Of a DNA stretch of 44,572 bases, positions 26,801-37,601 are shown piece by piece. The position numbers were made by a program, and so were the translations under genes. This stretch comes from an uncultured Clostridia bacterium (lineage in GTDB: Bacteria > Bacillota > Clostridia > TANB77 > CAG-508), in contig CANRFH010000008.1 of the NCBI GenBank assembly GCA_947629835.1, positions 1 through 44,572 on the forward strand, in the 5' to 3' direction. Each line of letters opens with the position of its first letter. Positions within the stretch are counted from its first letter, which is position 1. The notes under the pieces are model-generated. The model worked only from the letters and a program-made list of their open reading frames with translations. It was not told where the DNA came from and made no database searches.

Positions 26801-27819
26801 TCTATAATTTCTCCATTTTTTATTTTTATAGCACCAAATTCTGTTATTTTTTCTGTTCTATATGAAAGTCCTGTTGTTTCTATGTCTAATACACAATATT
26901 CTGTATCAAGTGATTGATTTTTAGAGTTATATACACTAGTTTGTCCATCAGGGACTAGATATGCTTCAACACCATAAATAACCTTTATATCATTGTTATT
27001 ATCTTCTACAACATGATTTGCTGCTGGGAATGATTGGACAACTCCGTGATCTGTTATTGCAATAGACTTCATACCCCAAATTCTAGCTCTATTTATTAAA
27101 TCTACTACATCACTTACTCCATCCATTTGGCTCATCTTAGTATGCATATGTAATTCTACTCTTTTTTCTTCACTTTTGTCCATCCTGATATCTTCTACTT
27201 GGTTTTCTGCTTTTAAGATATTTCTTGCAATTATAGTCAATTCTTTTGCATATGGATCAAATTGTGCATTTCCAACAACTGTTATTCTTTGAGTAGAACT
27301 TAATTTTTCTAATACTTTTTCTTTATCTTTTGCTTCAACAAATGCCTTGCAGGTTATTGTTGAAGTTCCATCATATACATTAAGCATAAATAGAAACTTT
27401 CCTGTCTTTAATTCTCTTATATCTTTTTTTATAACTTTTCCGGTAATTGTAACTTTTCCAGTATCAGCTCCTACATCTTTTACTTTTATTATTTTATCTG
27501 TTATTCTTGCATTTCTGTTTCCTATAATTACATTTGATAAAGTATCCTCATTTTCTTTTTTGTCTTTTGTACTTTTTTGAGCTTTTTGTTCTTCAACATC
27601 AATATTTATTTCTACTTCTTGAACTCTAAATTTATTTTTTAAATAAAATTCAAATGCTAGTTTTTCTCCAATTTGTATTTTATTTATTGACTTTAAATCT
27701 ATAATTAATTTGTTTGACTTTTTTAAAAGGCTCACATTTATAACTTGGCATTCCAATATGTGTCCCTTTTCATCATAATCTTTAAATACATCTTTTACTA
27801 ATTTTATTTCATTTGTCAT
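23846..27819 (-). CDS. polC: DNA polymerase III PolC (Gram-positive type) with two +1 CGGA sites
   Basis: Main replicative DNA polymerase with built-in proofreading. Translated with two +1 shifts it is 1323 residues. Order seen: N-terminal and OB region (to ~210), split PHP domain ([13 protein letters not shown], about 218), DEDD exonuclease ([12 protein letters not shown] near 310 to [10 protein letters not shown]), remainder of PHP, polymerase palm with [15 protein letters not shown], a zinc-type CANC...CPKCG pair, [11 protein letters not shown], then RTTGQHPGG and the finger and thumb parts, ending in a helix-hairpin-helix tail (LFDSMF). Three open frames cover it. The first breaks at residue 923 inside RTTGQHPGG, the second at residue 1252 before [15 protein letters not shown]. 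Both breaks are CGGA. The protein is essential in Firmicutes, so decay is implausible. Confidence 0.96.
24062..24065 (-). other. CGGA +1 frameshift / quadruplet site in polC (second)
   Basis: Coding-strand reading ATA GAG GAT C|GGA AGT ATT CGC CCT. The zero frame ends in TAG after seven codons. Skipping the C gives [19 protein letters not shown], as expected for PolC. Residue 1252 becomes Gly; the preceding codon is GAT (Asp). Confidence 0.93.
25050..25053 (-). other. CGGA +1 frameshift / quadruplet site in polC (first)
   Basis: Coding-strand reading AAA AGA ACT ACA C|GGA CAA CAT CCT. The zero frame gives [10 protein letters not shown] and a stop after 16 codons. Skipping the C gives [16 protein letters not shown], the strongly conserved PolC active-region sequence. 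Residue 923 becomes Gly; the preceding codon is ACA (Thr). Confidence 0.95.
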
Positions 27820-27843
27820 TGCTGTTTATTCCTCCGTTTGTTA

Positions 27844-28866
27844 TTACTTTATAAACATTGCATCTCCAAAACTAAAAAATCTATATTTTTCTTTTACTGC
27901 TTCTGTGTATGCTTTTAATATGTATTCTCTTCCTGCTAGTGCTGATACAAGCATTAGTAATGTCGATTTTGGTAGATGGAAATTTGTTATTAATCCATCT
28001 ATACATTTAAATTTATATCCTGGATATATGTATATACTAGTATCATCTTCACAAGGATGTACTAAGCCATTTTCGTCAGATATACTTTCTAATACCCTGC
28101 AAGAAGTTGTCCCAACTGATATTACTCTTTTATTATTTTGTTTTGCTTTATTTATTTTATCTGCTTCTTCCTTAGTTATATAAAAATGCTCTGAATGCAT
28201 TTGGTGTTCTTCTACATTTTCTTCCTTGACAGGTCTAAATGTTCCTATACCTACATGAAGTGTTACTTTGGCAATTTTTATTCCCTTTTTCTCTATTTTA
28301 TCTAAAAGCTCTTCTGTAAAATGCAAACCTGCTGTTGGGGCTGCTGCTGAGCCTTCATATTTTGCATATATAGTTTGATATCTATCTTTTTCTTTTAACT
28401 CTGTATGTATATATGGTGGAAGTGGCATAAGTCCTATCTTATCTAGTATTTCATTAAAAATGCCATCATAAGTAAATTTTACTTTTCTAGTTCCATCAGT
28501 CAAAACATCTAAAATTTCTGCATCAAGTATTCCATCTCCAAATGTAACCTTAGTTCCTGGTTTTAATTTATTTCCTGGTCTTACGATACTTTCCCAAATG
28601 TCTCCCTCTAATCTTTTTAGTAAAAGAAATTCAACATTTGCTCCCGTGGATTTTTTACCATATAACCTAGCTGGTATTACTTTTGTATTATTTATTACAA
28701 GACAATCTCCTTCATCTAAATAATCTATCACATCTGTAAATATTTTGTGTTCTATTGTTTGTTTTTTACGATCTAAAACCATAAGCCTAGATGCATCTCT
28801 TTTATCTATTGGTACTTGTGCTATTAATTCTTCTGGTAAATCATAATCAAAATCTGTAACTTTCAT
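27844..28866 (-). CDS. queA: S-adenosylmethionine:tRNA ribosyltransferase-isomerase
   Basis: Makes epoxyqueuosine in tRNA by transferring the ribosyl part of SAM to the 7-deazaguanine base at position 34. 340 residues, complete. Family blocks: [25 protein letters not shown] at the start, [30 protein letters not shown] (near 182) and [11 protein letters not shown]. It is 24 bp downstream in genome order from the polC start, on the same strand. The queuosine partner gene tgt is not next to it here. Confidence 0.96.
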   Translation of the reverse strand: MKVTDFDYDLPEELIAQVPIDKRDASRLMVLDRKKQTIEHKIFTDVIDYLDEGDCLVINNTKVIPARLYGKKSTGANVEFLLLKRLEGDIWESIVRPGNKLKPGTKVTFGDGILDAEILDVLTDGTRKVKFTYDGIFNEILDKIGLMPLPPYIHTELKEKDRYQTIYAKYEGSAAAPTAGLHFTEELLDKIEKKGIKIAKVTLHVGIGTFRPVKEENVEEHQMHSEHFYITKEEADKINKAKQNNKRVISVGTTSCRVLESISDENGLVHPCEDDTSIYIYPGYKFKCIDGLITNFHLPKSTLLMLVSALAGREYILKAYTEAVKEKYRFFSFGDAMFIK

Positions 28867-28897
28867 ATTTGTAATCTCTCCTTCTAGTGCAAAAACT

Positions 28898-29497
28898 TTA
28901 CTCTAACATATAATCTTCTTTTGGATTATTGTAAACTCCTTCAATTATTCCTTTTATTTTATCATATCTTCTTAATACAGCATCTGGGCAACTTTTTTCT
29001 ATATATTCTTTATCATTATTTAAAAATGCCTCTCTTATCTTTGTTGACGATACTCCTTCAAACATATCCTTTCTTTCAAATAATCTAAAATTTATTCTTG
29101 ACATTAGTTCCTTGTCAAACCAATCTTTTATTATCTGTGGTTCATCTGAAAAATAAATAGAAAAATTCTTTTGCTCTGCTCTTGACACAATATTATAATA
29201 TAAATATCTTCCCCACTCTTTATTTGATAAAGTATCTGTTTCCATACTCCAATCAGGAAGTTCAGCAATTATTATTCTTTTTTTATAATCTTGTCCATAT
29301 TTTTCTTGTAATGCCTCTTCTAAAATTTCTCTTCGTAAACCTATATCTAATGGATTTCTTAATGTACCAGACTTATTTTTACTTCCAATTAAAATTACAA
29401 GTTTATCATTTTCTTCTAAAATTGTATCTATTATTCCTAAATGTCCTATGTGAAGTGGTTGCATTCTAGATAAAAATACTCCAACTTTTTGTTTCAT
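28898..29497 (-). CDS. NadM/NadR-like nucleotidyltransferase (probable NMN adenylyltransferase)
   Basis: 199 residues in the HIGH-type nucleotidyltransferase fold. The N-terminal [18 protein letters not shown] holds the HxGH motif, and [13 protein letters not shown] near 150-162 is the second ATP-binding motif (SSTKIR). [11 protein letters not shown] lies between. This resembles archaeal-type NadM or the adenylyltransferase half of NadR, which join ATP to nicotinamide mononucleotide. The window has a separate nadD, so this may serve salvage of nicotinamide riboside/NMN or another pyridine. It lies in the conserved rseP-to-polC interval where proS is often found. Confidence 0.75.
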   Translation of the reverse strand: MKQKVGVFLSRMQPLHIGHLGIIDTILEENDKLVILIGSKNKSGTLRNPLDIGLRREILEEALQEKYGQDYKKRIIIAELPDWSMETDTLSNKEWGRYLYYNIVSRAEQKNFSIYFSDEPQIIKDWFDKELMSRINFRLFERKDMFEGVSSTKIREAFLNNDKEYIEKSCPDAVLRRYDKIKGIIEGVYNNPKEDYMLE

Positions 29498-29519
29498 TTA
29501 AAATTTCCTTCCTAATTAT

Positions 29520-30248
29520 TTAAAATATTCTTGTAACATCATTATACATAACAAATAATGAAAGGCCTAAAATAAACATAAACCCTAACATTTGTATCTT
29601 ATATGATGTTTCTTCTTTTAATGGTTTTCTTTTAATTGCTTCTATGATATATATTAAAAGTTTTCCTCCATCTAATGGTGGAATTGGTAAAAAATTTGTT
29701 AAGCCAAGTGATAGTGAAATAACAGCAAATAAATATATAAAATCTGTTAATCCAGAAGTTTGTGCTACTATATTTGCTATTCCTACTGGACCTGTCAGAT
29801 CATTAATACTTGTTCCACCAGTAAATAATATCTTAATACTTTCTATGAATGCTCCAAAAAAGTTTGTTGTAGCAGTAAATCCTGTTTGTATATCATAAAG
29901 AAAAGTTATTAATAGAAAATAAATCAATAATCCAAAAACTATATTAACAATAGGTCCTGCTGAAACGATGGCAAGTTTTTTCAAAAATCCTGCATTACTA
30001 AAAGAACCTTTCTCATCTGAAGGTTCTTCTTCTCCTTCCATACTTACAAATCCCCCAAGTGGGACTAATCGTATAGAATATTTTGTATCTTTCATTTGTT
30101 TACTCCAAAGTATTTTTCCAAAGCCTATACTAAATTCATTTACTTTTATTTTGCAAAGTTTAGCAACAAGGAAATGTCCTCCTTCGTGAATAATTACTAA
30201 TACTCCTAGCAATACTAAGGTTTTTATGATTGTAATTATAATGCTCAT
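29520..30248 (-). CDS. rseP: Site-2 protease, RseP-like, lacking the PDZ domain
   Basis: Intramembrane zinc metalloprotease. 242 residues instead of the usual 340-450. It has the catalytic IIHEGGHF (HExxH, about 20-27), FGKILW and LVPLGGFVSMEGE, then goes straight to the membrane segments with NFLPIPPLDGGKL (the LDG zinc ligand). The PDZ domain that normally lies between is absent; the coding sequence is continuous there, so this is a compact natural form and not a frameshift. It follows cdsA by 36 bp, as in most Firmicutes, but dxr, usually between them, is missing. Confidence 0.9.
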   Translation of the reverse strand: MSIIITIIKTLVLLGVLVIIHEGGHFLVAKLCKIKVNEFSIGFGKILWSKQMKDTKYSIRLVPLGGFVSMEGEEEPSDEKGSFSNAGFLKKLAIVSAGPIVNIVFGLLIYFLLITFLYDIQTGFTATTNFFGAFIESIKILFTGGTSINDLTGPVGIANIVAQTSGLTDFIYLFAVISLSLGLTNFLPIPPLDGGKLLIYIIEAIKRKPLKEETSYKIQMLGFMFILGLSLFVMYNDVTRIF

Positions 30249-30284
30249 AATTGTGCAGAATTTCCTCCTTAAAATATTTTGAGT

Positions 30285-31126
30285 TTAAATATTCATTAGT
30301 AAAACATAAGCAAGTGGTGCTATAAATATTATGCTATCAATTCTATCTAAGATTCCTCCATGGCCTGGAATTAAATTGCTATAATCTTTTATTCCATTAT
30401 ATCTTTTTATACTAGATGCTGAAAAATCTCCTATTTGTCCGTACTATGCTTAATACTAGAGAAATAAGTATAATATATATATATGATATATTAGTATAGA
30501 AATATGTATTGCATACTATTGTATAAATAAGTGAAACAACTATCGCTCCGATTGCCCCTGCAATGCAACCCTCAATAGATTTATTTGGACTTATTTTACT
30601 AAATTTGTGTTTTTTTGTATTGAAGAGTTTTCCTGCTAAGTATGCAAATATATCTGTGGCCCATCCACATATAAAGACATACCAAATTAGAATTTGACCA
30701 TTTTTTTGAGCATATATTATTGGAAGAAACATTATAAGTACTGGTATATATAAGATTCCGAAAATTGTTACAGCACCATCTACTATACTTGTTTTCATTC
30801 CAGAATTTAAAACTGTAAAAAATACAACAAAGACTGCAAATATTACTAAGCAAAACATCATATTTATCATATCCATATCAACACTTATAAGTGAAGACTC
30901 TACATGGAATAACCTAAGCACTGCTATGCTTAATGCTATTAAATTTCCAATCCATTTAATTGGTTTTGCTTTTTTACTTTTCTCGAAAGCTCCAAAATAT
31001 TCTTGCATTCCGGATTATTGCAACTAATGCACAAACTATATCTATAATAGTATTATTCCCAAATACTATTATACATATAACTAATGGTAATCCTAATACA
31101 GATGTTAAAACTCTTTTAATATCCAC
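30285..31126 (-). CDS. cdsA: Phosphatidate cytidylyltransferase with two +1 CGGA sites
   Basis: Makes CDP-diacylglycerol from phosphatidic acid and CTP, in the membrane. With two +1 shifts it is 279 residues, the normal length, with about eight membrane segments. The start is GTG at 31124-31126 ([10 protein letters not shown]), 3 bp after the uppS stop and behind GGAGG at the uppS end. The first shift at residue 39 joins the first membrane segment (VCALVAII) to [11 protein letters not shown]. The second at residue 229 restores the CdsA signature ([16 protein letters not shown]...KD...[12 protein letters not shown]). Three frames in order cover the whole protein with no gap or overlap. It pairs with plsC in the window for phospholipid synthesis. 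Confidence 0.95.
30438..30441 (-). other. CGGA +1 frameshift / quadruplet site in cdsA (second)
   Basis: Coding-strand reading AGC ATA GTA C|GGA CAA ATA GGA GAT. The zero frame stops after eight more codons. Skipping the C gives SIVGQIGD, the CdsA signature, with Gly at residue 229. The preceding codon is GTA (Val). Confidence 0.95.
31009..31012 (-). other. CGGA +1 frameshift / quadruplet site in cdsA (first)
   Basis: Coding-strand reading GCA ATA ATC C|GGA ATG CAA GAA. The zero frame meets TAA at 30974 after eleven codons. Skipping the C gives AIIGMQEYF at the end of the first membrane region (residue 39). The preceding codon is ATC (Ile). Confidence 0.93.
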
Positions 31127-31129
31127 GAA

Positions 31130-31831
31130 TTATTTACCTCCAAAATTTCTATTTCTTTTTTCAAAGATTTCTATTGCTTCATCTAAATCCTTTTCGGAAA
31201 AATCTGGCCAATATTTATTAACAAATACAAATTCTGAATAAACTAACTGCCATGGTAAAAAATTGCTTAATCTTATTTCTCCACTAGTTCTAATTAATAA
31301 ATCAGGATCTGGCTCATCCTTTGTATAAAGATAACTAGATACCAATTTTTCATTAATATCTGAAATTTCAATTTTATTTTCTTTTACATCCTGAGCAATA
31401 TTTTTTACTGCATTTGTAATTTCATCTCTTCCTCCATAATTGAAAGCTATGCAAAGAGTTGTCCCTGTATTATTCTCTGTTTTTTTCATAGCCTTTTGTA
31501 CAGAGAGTTGTAAACTTTTTGAAAGGCTTTCAATATGTCCAAATATTTTTACTCTAATATTTTCTACATCCACAGTTGATACTAAATCGTCTAAATAGTT
31601 TTTAAAAAGTAGCATTAGTGATGATACCTCATCTTCACTTCTCTTCCAGTTCTCAGTTGAAAATGCATAGACAGTAAGATATTTTAGTCCTATTTTATTT
31701 GCATATCTTGTTATTTTTTTTAAAGTTTCTGCACCTTCTTTATGTCCCATACTAGTGCTAATTCCATTTTCTCTTGCCCATCTTCTGTTTCCATCCATTA
31801 TAATTGCTATATGCTGTGGAATTTCATTCAT
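31130..31831 (-). CDS. uppS: Undecaprenyl diphosphate synthase
   Basis: Cis-prenyltransferase that extends farnesyl diphosphate with eight IPP units to make the lipid carrier for wall polymers. 233 residues with IAIIMDGNRRWA (about 8-19, catalytic Asp), GHKEGAETL, YAFSTENWKRS and the C-terminal DPDLLIRTSGEIRLSNFLPWQ...YSEFVF block. The start follows AGGAGG. It lies between ispA, which makes its farnesyl substrate, and cdsA, with 3 bp before cdsA, indicating a tightly packed operon. Confidence 0.97.
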   Translation of the reverse strand: MNEIPQHIAIIMDGNRRWARENGISTSMGHKEGAETLKKITRYANKIGLKYLTVYAFSTENWKRSEDEVSSLMLLFKNYLDDLVSTVDVENIRVKIFGHIESLSKSLQLSVQKAMKKTENNTGTTLCIAFNYGGRDEITNAVKNIAQDVKENKIEISDINEKLVSSYLYTKDEPDPDLLIRTSGEIRLSNFLPWQLVYSEFVFVNKYWPDFSEKDLDEAIEIFEKRNRNFGGK

Positions 31832-31854
31832 TACTTTAAATTTCCTCCTTGCTC

Positions 31855-32746
31855 TTACTTTTGTCTATTTTTTATATATAAAGCTAATTCTTTCAAAAAT
31901 TTGCTTTTTTCTCCGTAACAATCAATCTCATTTATTGCTTCATTTGTAATCTTTTCTAATATTTCCTCTGCTTTATCTAATCCATATTTTGTAACAAAAG
32001 TTACTTTATGTTTCTCTCTGTCATTTCCAACAGGTTTTCCAAGTATTTTTTCATCTCCGATTTCAGATAATATGTCGTCTTTTATTTGAAACGCTAAGCC
32101 TATCTTGTCAGCATATCTTGTCAAAGTATTTATGTCATTTTCTTTTGCATCTGCAAGTATTGCACCAATTCTAACAGAGGCTTTTATAAGAGCTCCTGTT
32201 TTATTGTTATGCATATATTCTAGATATTCATTTGAAATTTCTTGTCCTTCAAACTCTGTATCTACATACTCACCTGCTATCATTCTGCTAATTCCAAAAC
32301 TTAATTCATTAAAAGCAAGAATTTTATTTTTTAATTCTCTACTATCTTCAGTATTTTTTAATTCTTTACTTATAACTAAATATGCATTATTTAAAAGTGC
32401 ATCTCCTGCAAGAAGTGCAGTTGCTTCTCCAAATGCTATATGATTTGTAGGTTTTCCGGTGTCTTAAATTATCATTATCTATTGATGGTAAATCGTCATG
32501 AATAAGAGAAAAATTATGTATCATTTCCATAGCTATTGCAAATGGAAATACTTTACTGTAATCTTCCTTAAATAGTTTATATGAAGATATCATAAGTATT
32601 GGTCTTAACCTTTTAGCCGAACTAATCAAGCTATATTCCATTGATTCGTTTAGCTTTTTTTCAGGACAATCTTCTCTTATTAGATATTTTTCTAATTCTG
32701 AGTTTACGATATCTACATATTCATTTAGTTCTTTCTTAAAGTCCAT
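31855..32746 (-). CDS. ispA: Short-chain polyprenyl (farnesyl) diphosphate synthase with one +1 CGGA site
   Basis: Condenses IPP with DMAPP/GPP to farnesyl diphosphate. 296 residues after one +1 shift, the normal length. First Asp-rich motif: [23 protein letters not shown]; second Asp-rich motif region AFQIKDDILSEIGDEKILGK; substrate Lys-Arg block AKRLRPIL. The frame breaks at residue 97, between LRH and GKPTNH, where FPP synthases have the conserved RxGKPT; skipping one C restores it. Placement between frr and uppS is unusual, as ispA is more often with xseA/xseB/dxs. Confidence 0.95.
32455..32458 (-). other. CGGA +1 frameshift / quadruplet site in ispA
   Basis: Coding-strand reading TTA AGA CAC C|GGA AAA CCT ACA AAT. 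The zero frame gives RKTYKSYS and stops after 22 codons. Skipping the C gives [15 protein letters not shown], with Gly at the conserved position (residue 97). The preceding codon is CAC (His). Confidence 0.95.
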
Positions 32747-32776
32747 TTTTTGTTTTTTCTCCTACTTTTTTTAAGA

Positions 32777-33325
32777 TTAAATCTTCATTATTTCTTGTTC
32801 TTTATTTTCAAGTAGTTTATCAATTTCTTCTATTTTTTTATCTGTTATTTTTTGTATTTGATTTTCTGCATTTCTTAAATCATCTTCTGTCATTTCTCCG
32901 TCTTTTTGAGCTTTCTTTGCTTCATCTATTCCATCTCTTCTTATAGAACGAATAGATACTTTTGCATCTTCTGCTGTTTTTCTTATTTCTTTAACTATCT
33001 CTTTTCTTCTTTCCTCATTAAGTTCTGGGAAAGCAAGTCTTATAACTTTTCCATCATTGTTTGGTGTGATTCCTATATCAGATGCAAGAATTGCTTTTTC
33101 TATTTCTTTTAAAATGCTCATATCCCAAGGTTGTATAACTATCAATCTTGCCTCAGGAACAGATACTCCTGCAACTTGATTTATTGGAGTTGGAGTTCCA
33201 TAATAATCTACTTTTACTTTATTCAATATTGCTGGATTTGCTCTTCCTGCTCTAACTTCTGAAAAGTCTTCGTTTAAGACACTTATTGTCTTATTCATTT
33301 TTTCTTCAATTTTACTAAAATCCAT
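32777..33325 (-). CDS. frr: Ribosome recycling factor
   Basis: Splits post-termination ribosomes together with EF-G. 182 residues, standard length. Visible: N-terminal coiled-coil helix with VRAGRANPAIL (about 24-34), VDYYGTPTPINQVAGVSVPEARLIVIQPWD, then RLAFPELNEERRKEIVK and VSIRSIRRDG. It follows pyrH by about 50 bp, the near-universal pyrH-frr pair. Confidence 0.98.
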   Translation of the reverse strand: MDFSKIEEKMNKTISVLNEDFSEVRAGRANPAILNKVKVDYYGTPTPINQVAGVSVPEARLIVIQPWDMSILKEIEKAILASDIGITPNNDGKVIRLAFPELNEERRKEIVKEIRKTAEDAKVSIRSIRRDGIDEAKKAQKDGEMTEDDLRNAENQIQKITDKKIEEIDKLLENKEQEIMKI

Positions 33326-33378
33326 AAAAACTATCCTTTCATTTAATGATTTTTAAGCTATTTTAAATTAGTACAAAA

Positions 33379-34086
33379 TTATTCAACTATTGTACCAATT
33401 TTTTCTCCTTTGACTACTTTTACAATATTTTCTGGCTCAGCTATTGCAAATACTCTAAGTGGAATATGATTATCTCTGCATAATGATGTTGCAGTTGAAT
33501 CCATAACTTTTAGATCTTGATTTAATATATCTAAATATGATATTTTATCATATCTTACAGCATTTGGATCTACCTTAGGATCTGCTGAATATACGGCATC
33601 TATTGTTTTTGCAAGTAATATAACTTCTGCATCTATTTCAGCTGCTCTTAAAGCTGCTGCTGTATCTGTTGTAAAATATGGGTTTCCTGTTCCACAAGCA
33701 AATATTACTACTCTGCCGTTTTCTAGGTGTTTTATTGCCTTTCTTTTTATGTATGGCTCTGCTATTTGTCTCATTTCAATAGCTGTTTGTAATCTTGTTT
33801 TAACACCTCTTGCTTCTAATGTATCTTGAAGTGCTAAACCATTCATTGCAGTTGCAAGCATTCCCATATAATCAGAAGTTGTTCTTTCCATTTGATGTCC
33901 ATATTTTCCTCTCCAAAAGTTTCCTCCACCTACAACTATTCCTACTTGTACTCCTAAATCAACTACTTTTTTTACTTGATCACAGATACTACCAATTACA
34001 TCTGCATATACTCCTGTTTTATTTTCTCCAGCTAGTGCTTCACCACTTAGTTTTAACAAGATTCGTTTGTATTTTGCTTCGCTCAT
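33379..34086 (-). CDS. pyrH: UMP kinase
   Basis: Hexameric kinase of the amino-acid-kinase family making UDP from UMP. 235 residues: [13 protein letters not shown] (about 8-20), [13 protein letters not shown], the [17 protein letters not shown] block (about 131-147) and [13 protein letters not shown]. First gene of the pyrH-frr-ispA-uppS-cdsA-rseP series; a promoter lies upstream. Confidence 0.98.
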   Translation of the reverse strand: MSEAKYKRILLKLSGEALAGENKTGVYADVIGSICDQVKKVVDLGVQVGIVVGGGNFWRGKYGHQMERTTSDYMGMLATAMNGLALQDTLEARGVKTRLQTAIEMRQIAEPYIKRKAIKHLENGRVVIFACGTGNPYFTTDTAAALRAAEIDAEVILLAKTIDAVYSADPKVDPNAVRYDKISYLDILNQDLKVMDSTATSLCRDNHIPLRVFAIAEPENIVKVVKGEKIGTIVE

Positions 34087-34122
34087 ATTATAATCTTCCT
34101 TTCTTGGTTTAATTTCTTTTTT

Positions 34123-34153
34123 ATTGTACCATAAAATTGCATACTTTTGTCAA
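34123..34153 (-). promoter_or_regulatory. Possible pyrH operon promoter
   Basis: Minus-strand TTGACA (34148-34153) and TACAAT (34123-34128) with TGG just before it (extended -10). The 19-bp spacer is longer than ideal. Confidence 0.5.
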
Positions 34154-34211
34154 TTTTTTTAAAATTTTTATTAAAATATTTATTTTAATCTATTTCTTTA
34201 TTAATAAATCC

Positions 34212-34808
34212 TTACTTATACAAATTATTTTGCATTATATAGTCCAAAATTTCTTTTGAAATTAGTTCATTATTCTTTGTATTTTTATTTTTTAAATTGT
34301 CTCTAATATCACTTGAACTGCAATTTGTGTAATCACTATTTTCGATTATTTGTATTTTTGATTTATTCTTTTTTAAAATTTCATTTTCATTAATATACTC
34401 TTTTAAATTAATATATGCTCTGTCAAAAACTATATATTTATATTTTGTTATTAGTTCATCAAAATTTTTCCATTTTAATATATTAATAAAATTATCAGCA
34501 CCCATTATAAAATATATATCATCATCTATATATTTTTCTTCAATTAGCTTAAAAGCATCAATTGCAAAAAGCTTTCTTTTTTCTTTTAACTCTATGTCTG
34601 ATACTTCTATATTTTCTTCATCTTTGCATAAAATTTCAAGCATACTATATCTGTCTCTTGCTTTTGCTAAATCTTTTTTGTAATAAGAATCTCCAACTGG
34701 TACAAAGATTACCTTGTCTAGCTTACATCTTTTTATTGCTAATTTTACTAAATTTATATGAGCATTTGTTGGAGGATTAAAACATCCTCCAAAGAAACCT
34801 ATTTTCAT
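34212..34808 (-). CDS. nadD: Nicotinate-nucleotide adenylyltransferase
   Basis: Adds AMP to nicotinate mononucleotide in NAD synthesis. 198 residues: FFGGCFNPPTNAHINLV at the N-terminus (the GGxFxPxHxGH-type motif in a degenerate form, with NAH), KVIFVPVGDSYYKK, YFIMGADNF, and CSSSDIRDNLK near 165 (ISSTxIR motif). It lies 3 bp after tmk in the transcription direction, so they are coupled. The separate NadM-like protein at 28898 suggests two routes to NAD. Confidence 0.88.
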   Translation of the reverse strand: MKIGFFGGCFNPPTNAHINLVKLAIKRCKLDKVIFVPVGDSYYKKDLAKARDRYSMLEILCKDEENIEVSDIELKEKRKLFAIDAFKLIEEKYIDDDIYFIMGADNFINILKWKNFDELITKYKYIVFDRAYINLKEYINENEILKKNKSKIQIIENSDYTNCSSSDIRDNLKNKNTKNNELISKEILDYIMQNNLYK

Positions 34809-34811
34809 ATT

Positions 34812-35483
34812 TTACAATATTTCCTTTACTATATTAAATATCTCTTTTCCTATATCTTCTCTTGTTCTTATAATTCCATCTTCCACACATTTTATTTCTG
34901 ACCAGTTATATATTTTAGCAAGTTCACATGCAGCATTATAGCTATCTTTTAAATGATTTACATCACTCTCATGTATATCTTTTTTTGCATTTTTGTTAAA
35001 TTTATTTTGCCTATTTTGAGTTAACTTTAATGAATATTCTACTGGCATATTTAAGAAGAAAACTTTTGTTGGAACTGGAATTTTATATAGATTAAACTCC
35101 AAATCCCAAAGCCAGTCTAAGAATTTTTTTCTTTCTTCTTTATCTTTTATTTTTCCAGCCTGATGTACCATATTAGCCGTTGTATATCTATCTGCTAATA
35201 TTAATCCCCCATTTTCGTAATATTCCTCTAAGTCTTTTTTGTATGTAGCATATCTATCAGCTGCATAAAAAGTTGACGCAATATATGGACTAATTGCTTT
35301 TGCATCTTTTCCAAATTCACCTGATAAATACATTTTTACTAAGCTAGATGAAGGTGAATCATAGTTTGGAAAACTTACTTTTCTATAATCTATATTTTCT
35401 CTTTGTAAATTCTTTTCTAATATTTCAAGCTGTGTTTGTTTTCCACTTCCATCAGTTCCATCTATTACTACTAATTTTCCCAT
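34812..35483 (-). CDS. tmk: Thymidylate kinase
   Basis: Phosphorylates dTMP to dTDP. 223 residues: P-loop IDGTDGSGKQTQ (about 7-18), the DR(Y/T) pair in ILADRYTTANMVHQAGK, and a lid. This is the variant with GKQTQ in place of the GK(S/T)TQ common in Bacillus, with a longer C-terminal half. I place the start at the ATG giving MGKLVVID, 8 nt after AAGGATGG; the earlier ATG (35493-35495) overlaps that ribosome site. Confidence 0.9.
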   Translation of the reverse strand: MGKLVVIDGTDGSGKQTQLEILEKNLQRENIDYRKVSFPNYDSPSSSLVKMYLSGEFGKDAKAISPYIASTFYAADRYATYKKDLEEYYENGGLILADRYTTANMVHQAGKIKDKEERKKFLDWLWDLEFNLYKIPVPTKVFFLNMPVEYSLKLTQNRQNKFNKNAKKDIHESDVNHLKDSYNAACELAKIYNWSEIKCVEDGIIRTREDIGKEIFNIVKEIL

Positions 35484-35561
35484 ATATAGTTCCATCCTTT
35501 TTTCTTATAATATTAAATAGTAGAAATGCATAATATTATACATTTCTACTTAAATACTAAT

Positions 35562-37151
<1,590 letters not shown>

Positions 37152-37175
37152 TTAAAATGTCCTTTCTTATAAAGC

Positions 37176-37514
37176 CTATATCTTCTTCCAGAACCATTCT
37201 AGACTATCATCTAAACTTTTTTTATTTTTATATTTTGCTTCTATATCATCTATCCAAAGATAAGATAAATAGCTTACCAAAATCATTGCGAAGTCATATA
37301 TCATAGATGATGATAATATAGACGCATAAGCTGCAAATGTATCTGTAAATACATATAATTGAATTGCATGCATTACAATTAATAAAACTGATAGTCCTAA
37401 TGCAATAGCTGGTGGTATTGAATTTTTTAATTCGTGGCCTAAAAATACTAAGCCTATTATAACTGCTATACATAAAAATGTGTTTAATGGTTGTGTTAGA
37501 TCAATTACTAGCAT
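37176..37514 (-). CDS. Small membrane protein, unknown
   Basis: 112 residues, three to four hydrophobic segments (TFLCIAVIIGLVFLG, AIALGLSVLLIVMHAI, MILVSYLSYLWI), and a charged tail rich in Lys and Asp. Start placed at the ATG giving MLVIDLTQ because GGAG lies 9 nt before it; an earlier ATG (37536-37538) overlaps it. I do not recognise the family. It sits just upstream of metG and may share its transcript. Confidence 0.6.
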   Translation of the reverse strand: MLVIDLTQPLNTFLCIAVIIGLVFLGHELKNSIPPAIALGLSVLLIVMHAIQLYVFTDTFAAYASILSSSMIYDFAMILVSYLSYLWIDDIEAKYKNKKSLDDSLEWFWKKI

Positions 37515-37601
37515 ATTAATCACTCCTTCTATTTTCATTTGTTTTATGACATTATTATATATGTTTTATTATATAATTTGCAATAGTTTTGCAAATTATT
37601 T

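Noticed and set aside
29520..30248. Short RseP as another frameshifted gene
   Set aside because: The frame is continuous, no CGG is present, and both catalytic motifs are in one ORF; only the PDZ domain is absent.
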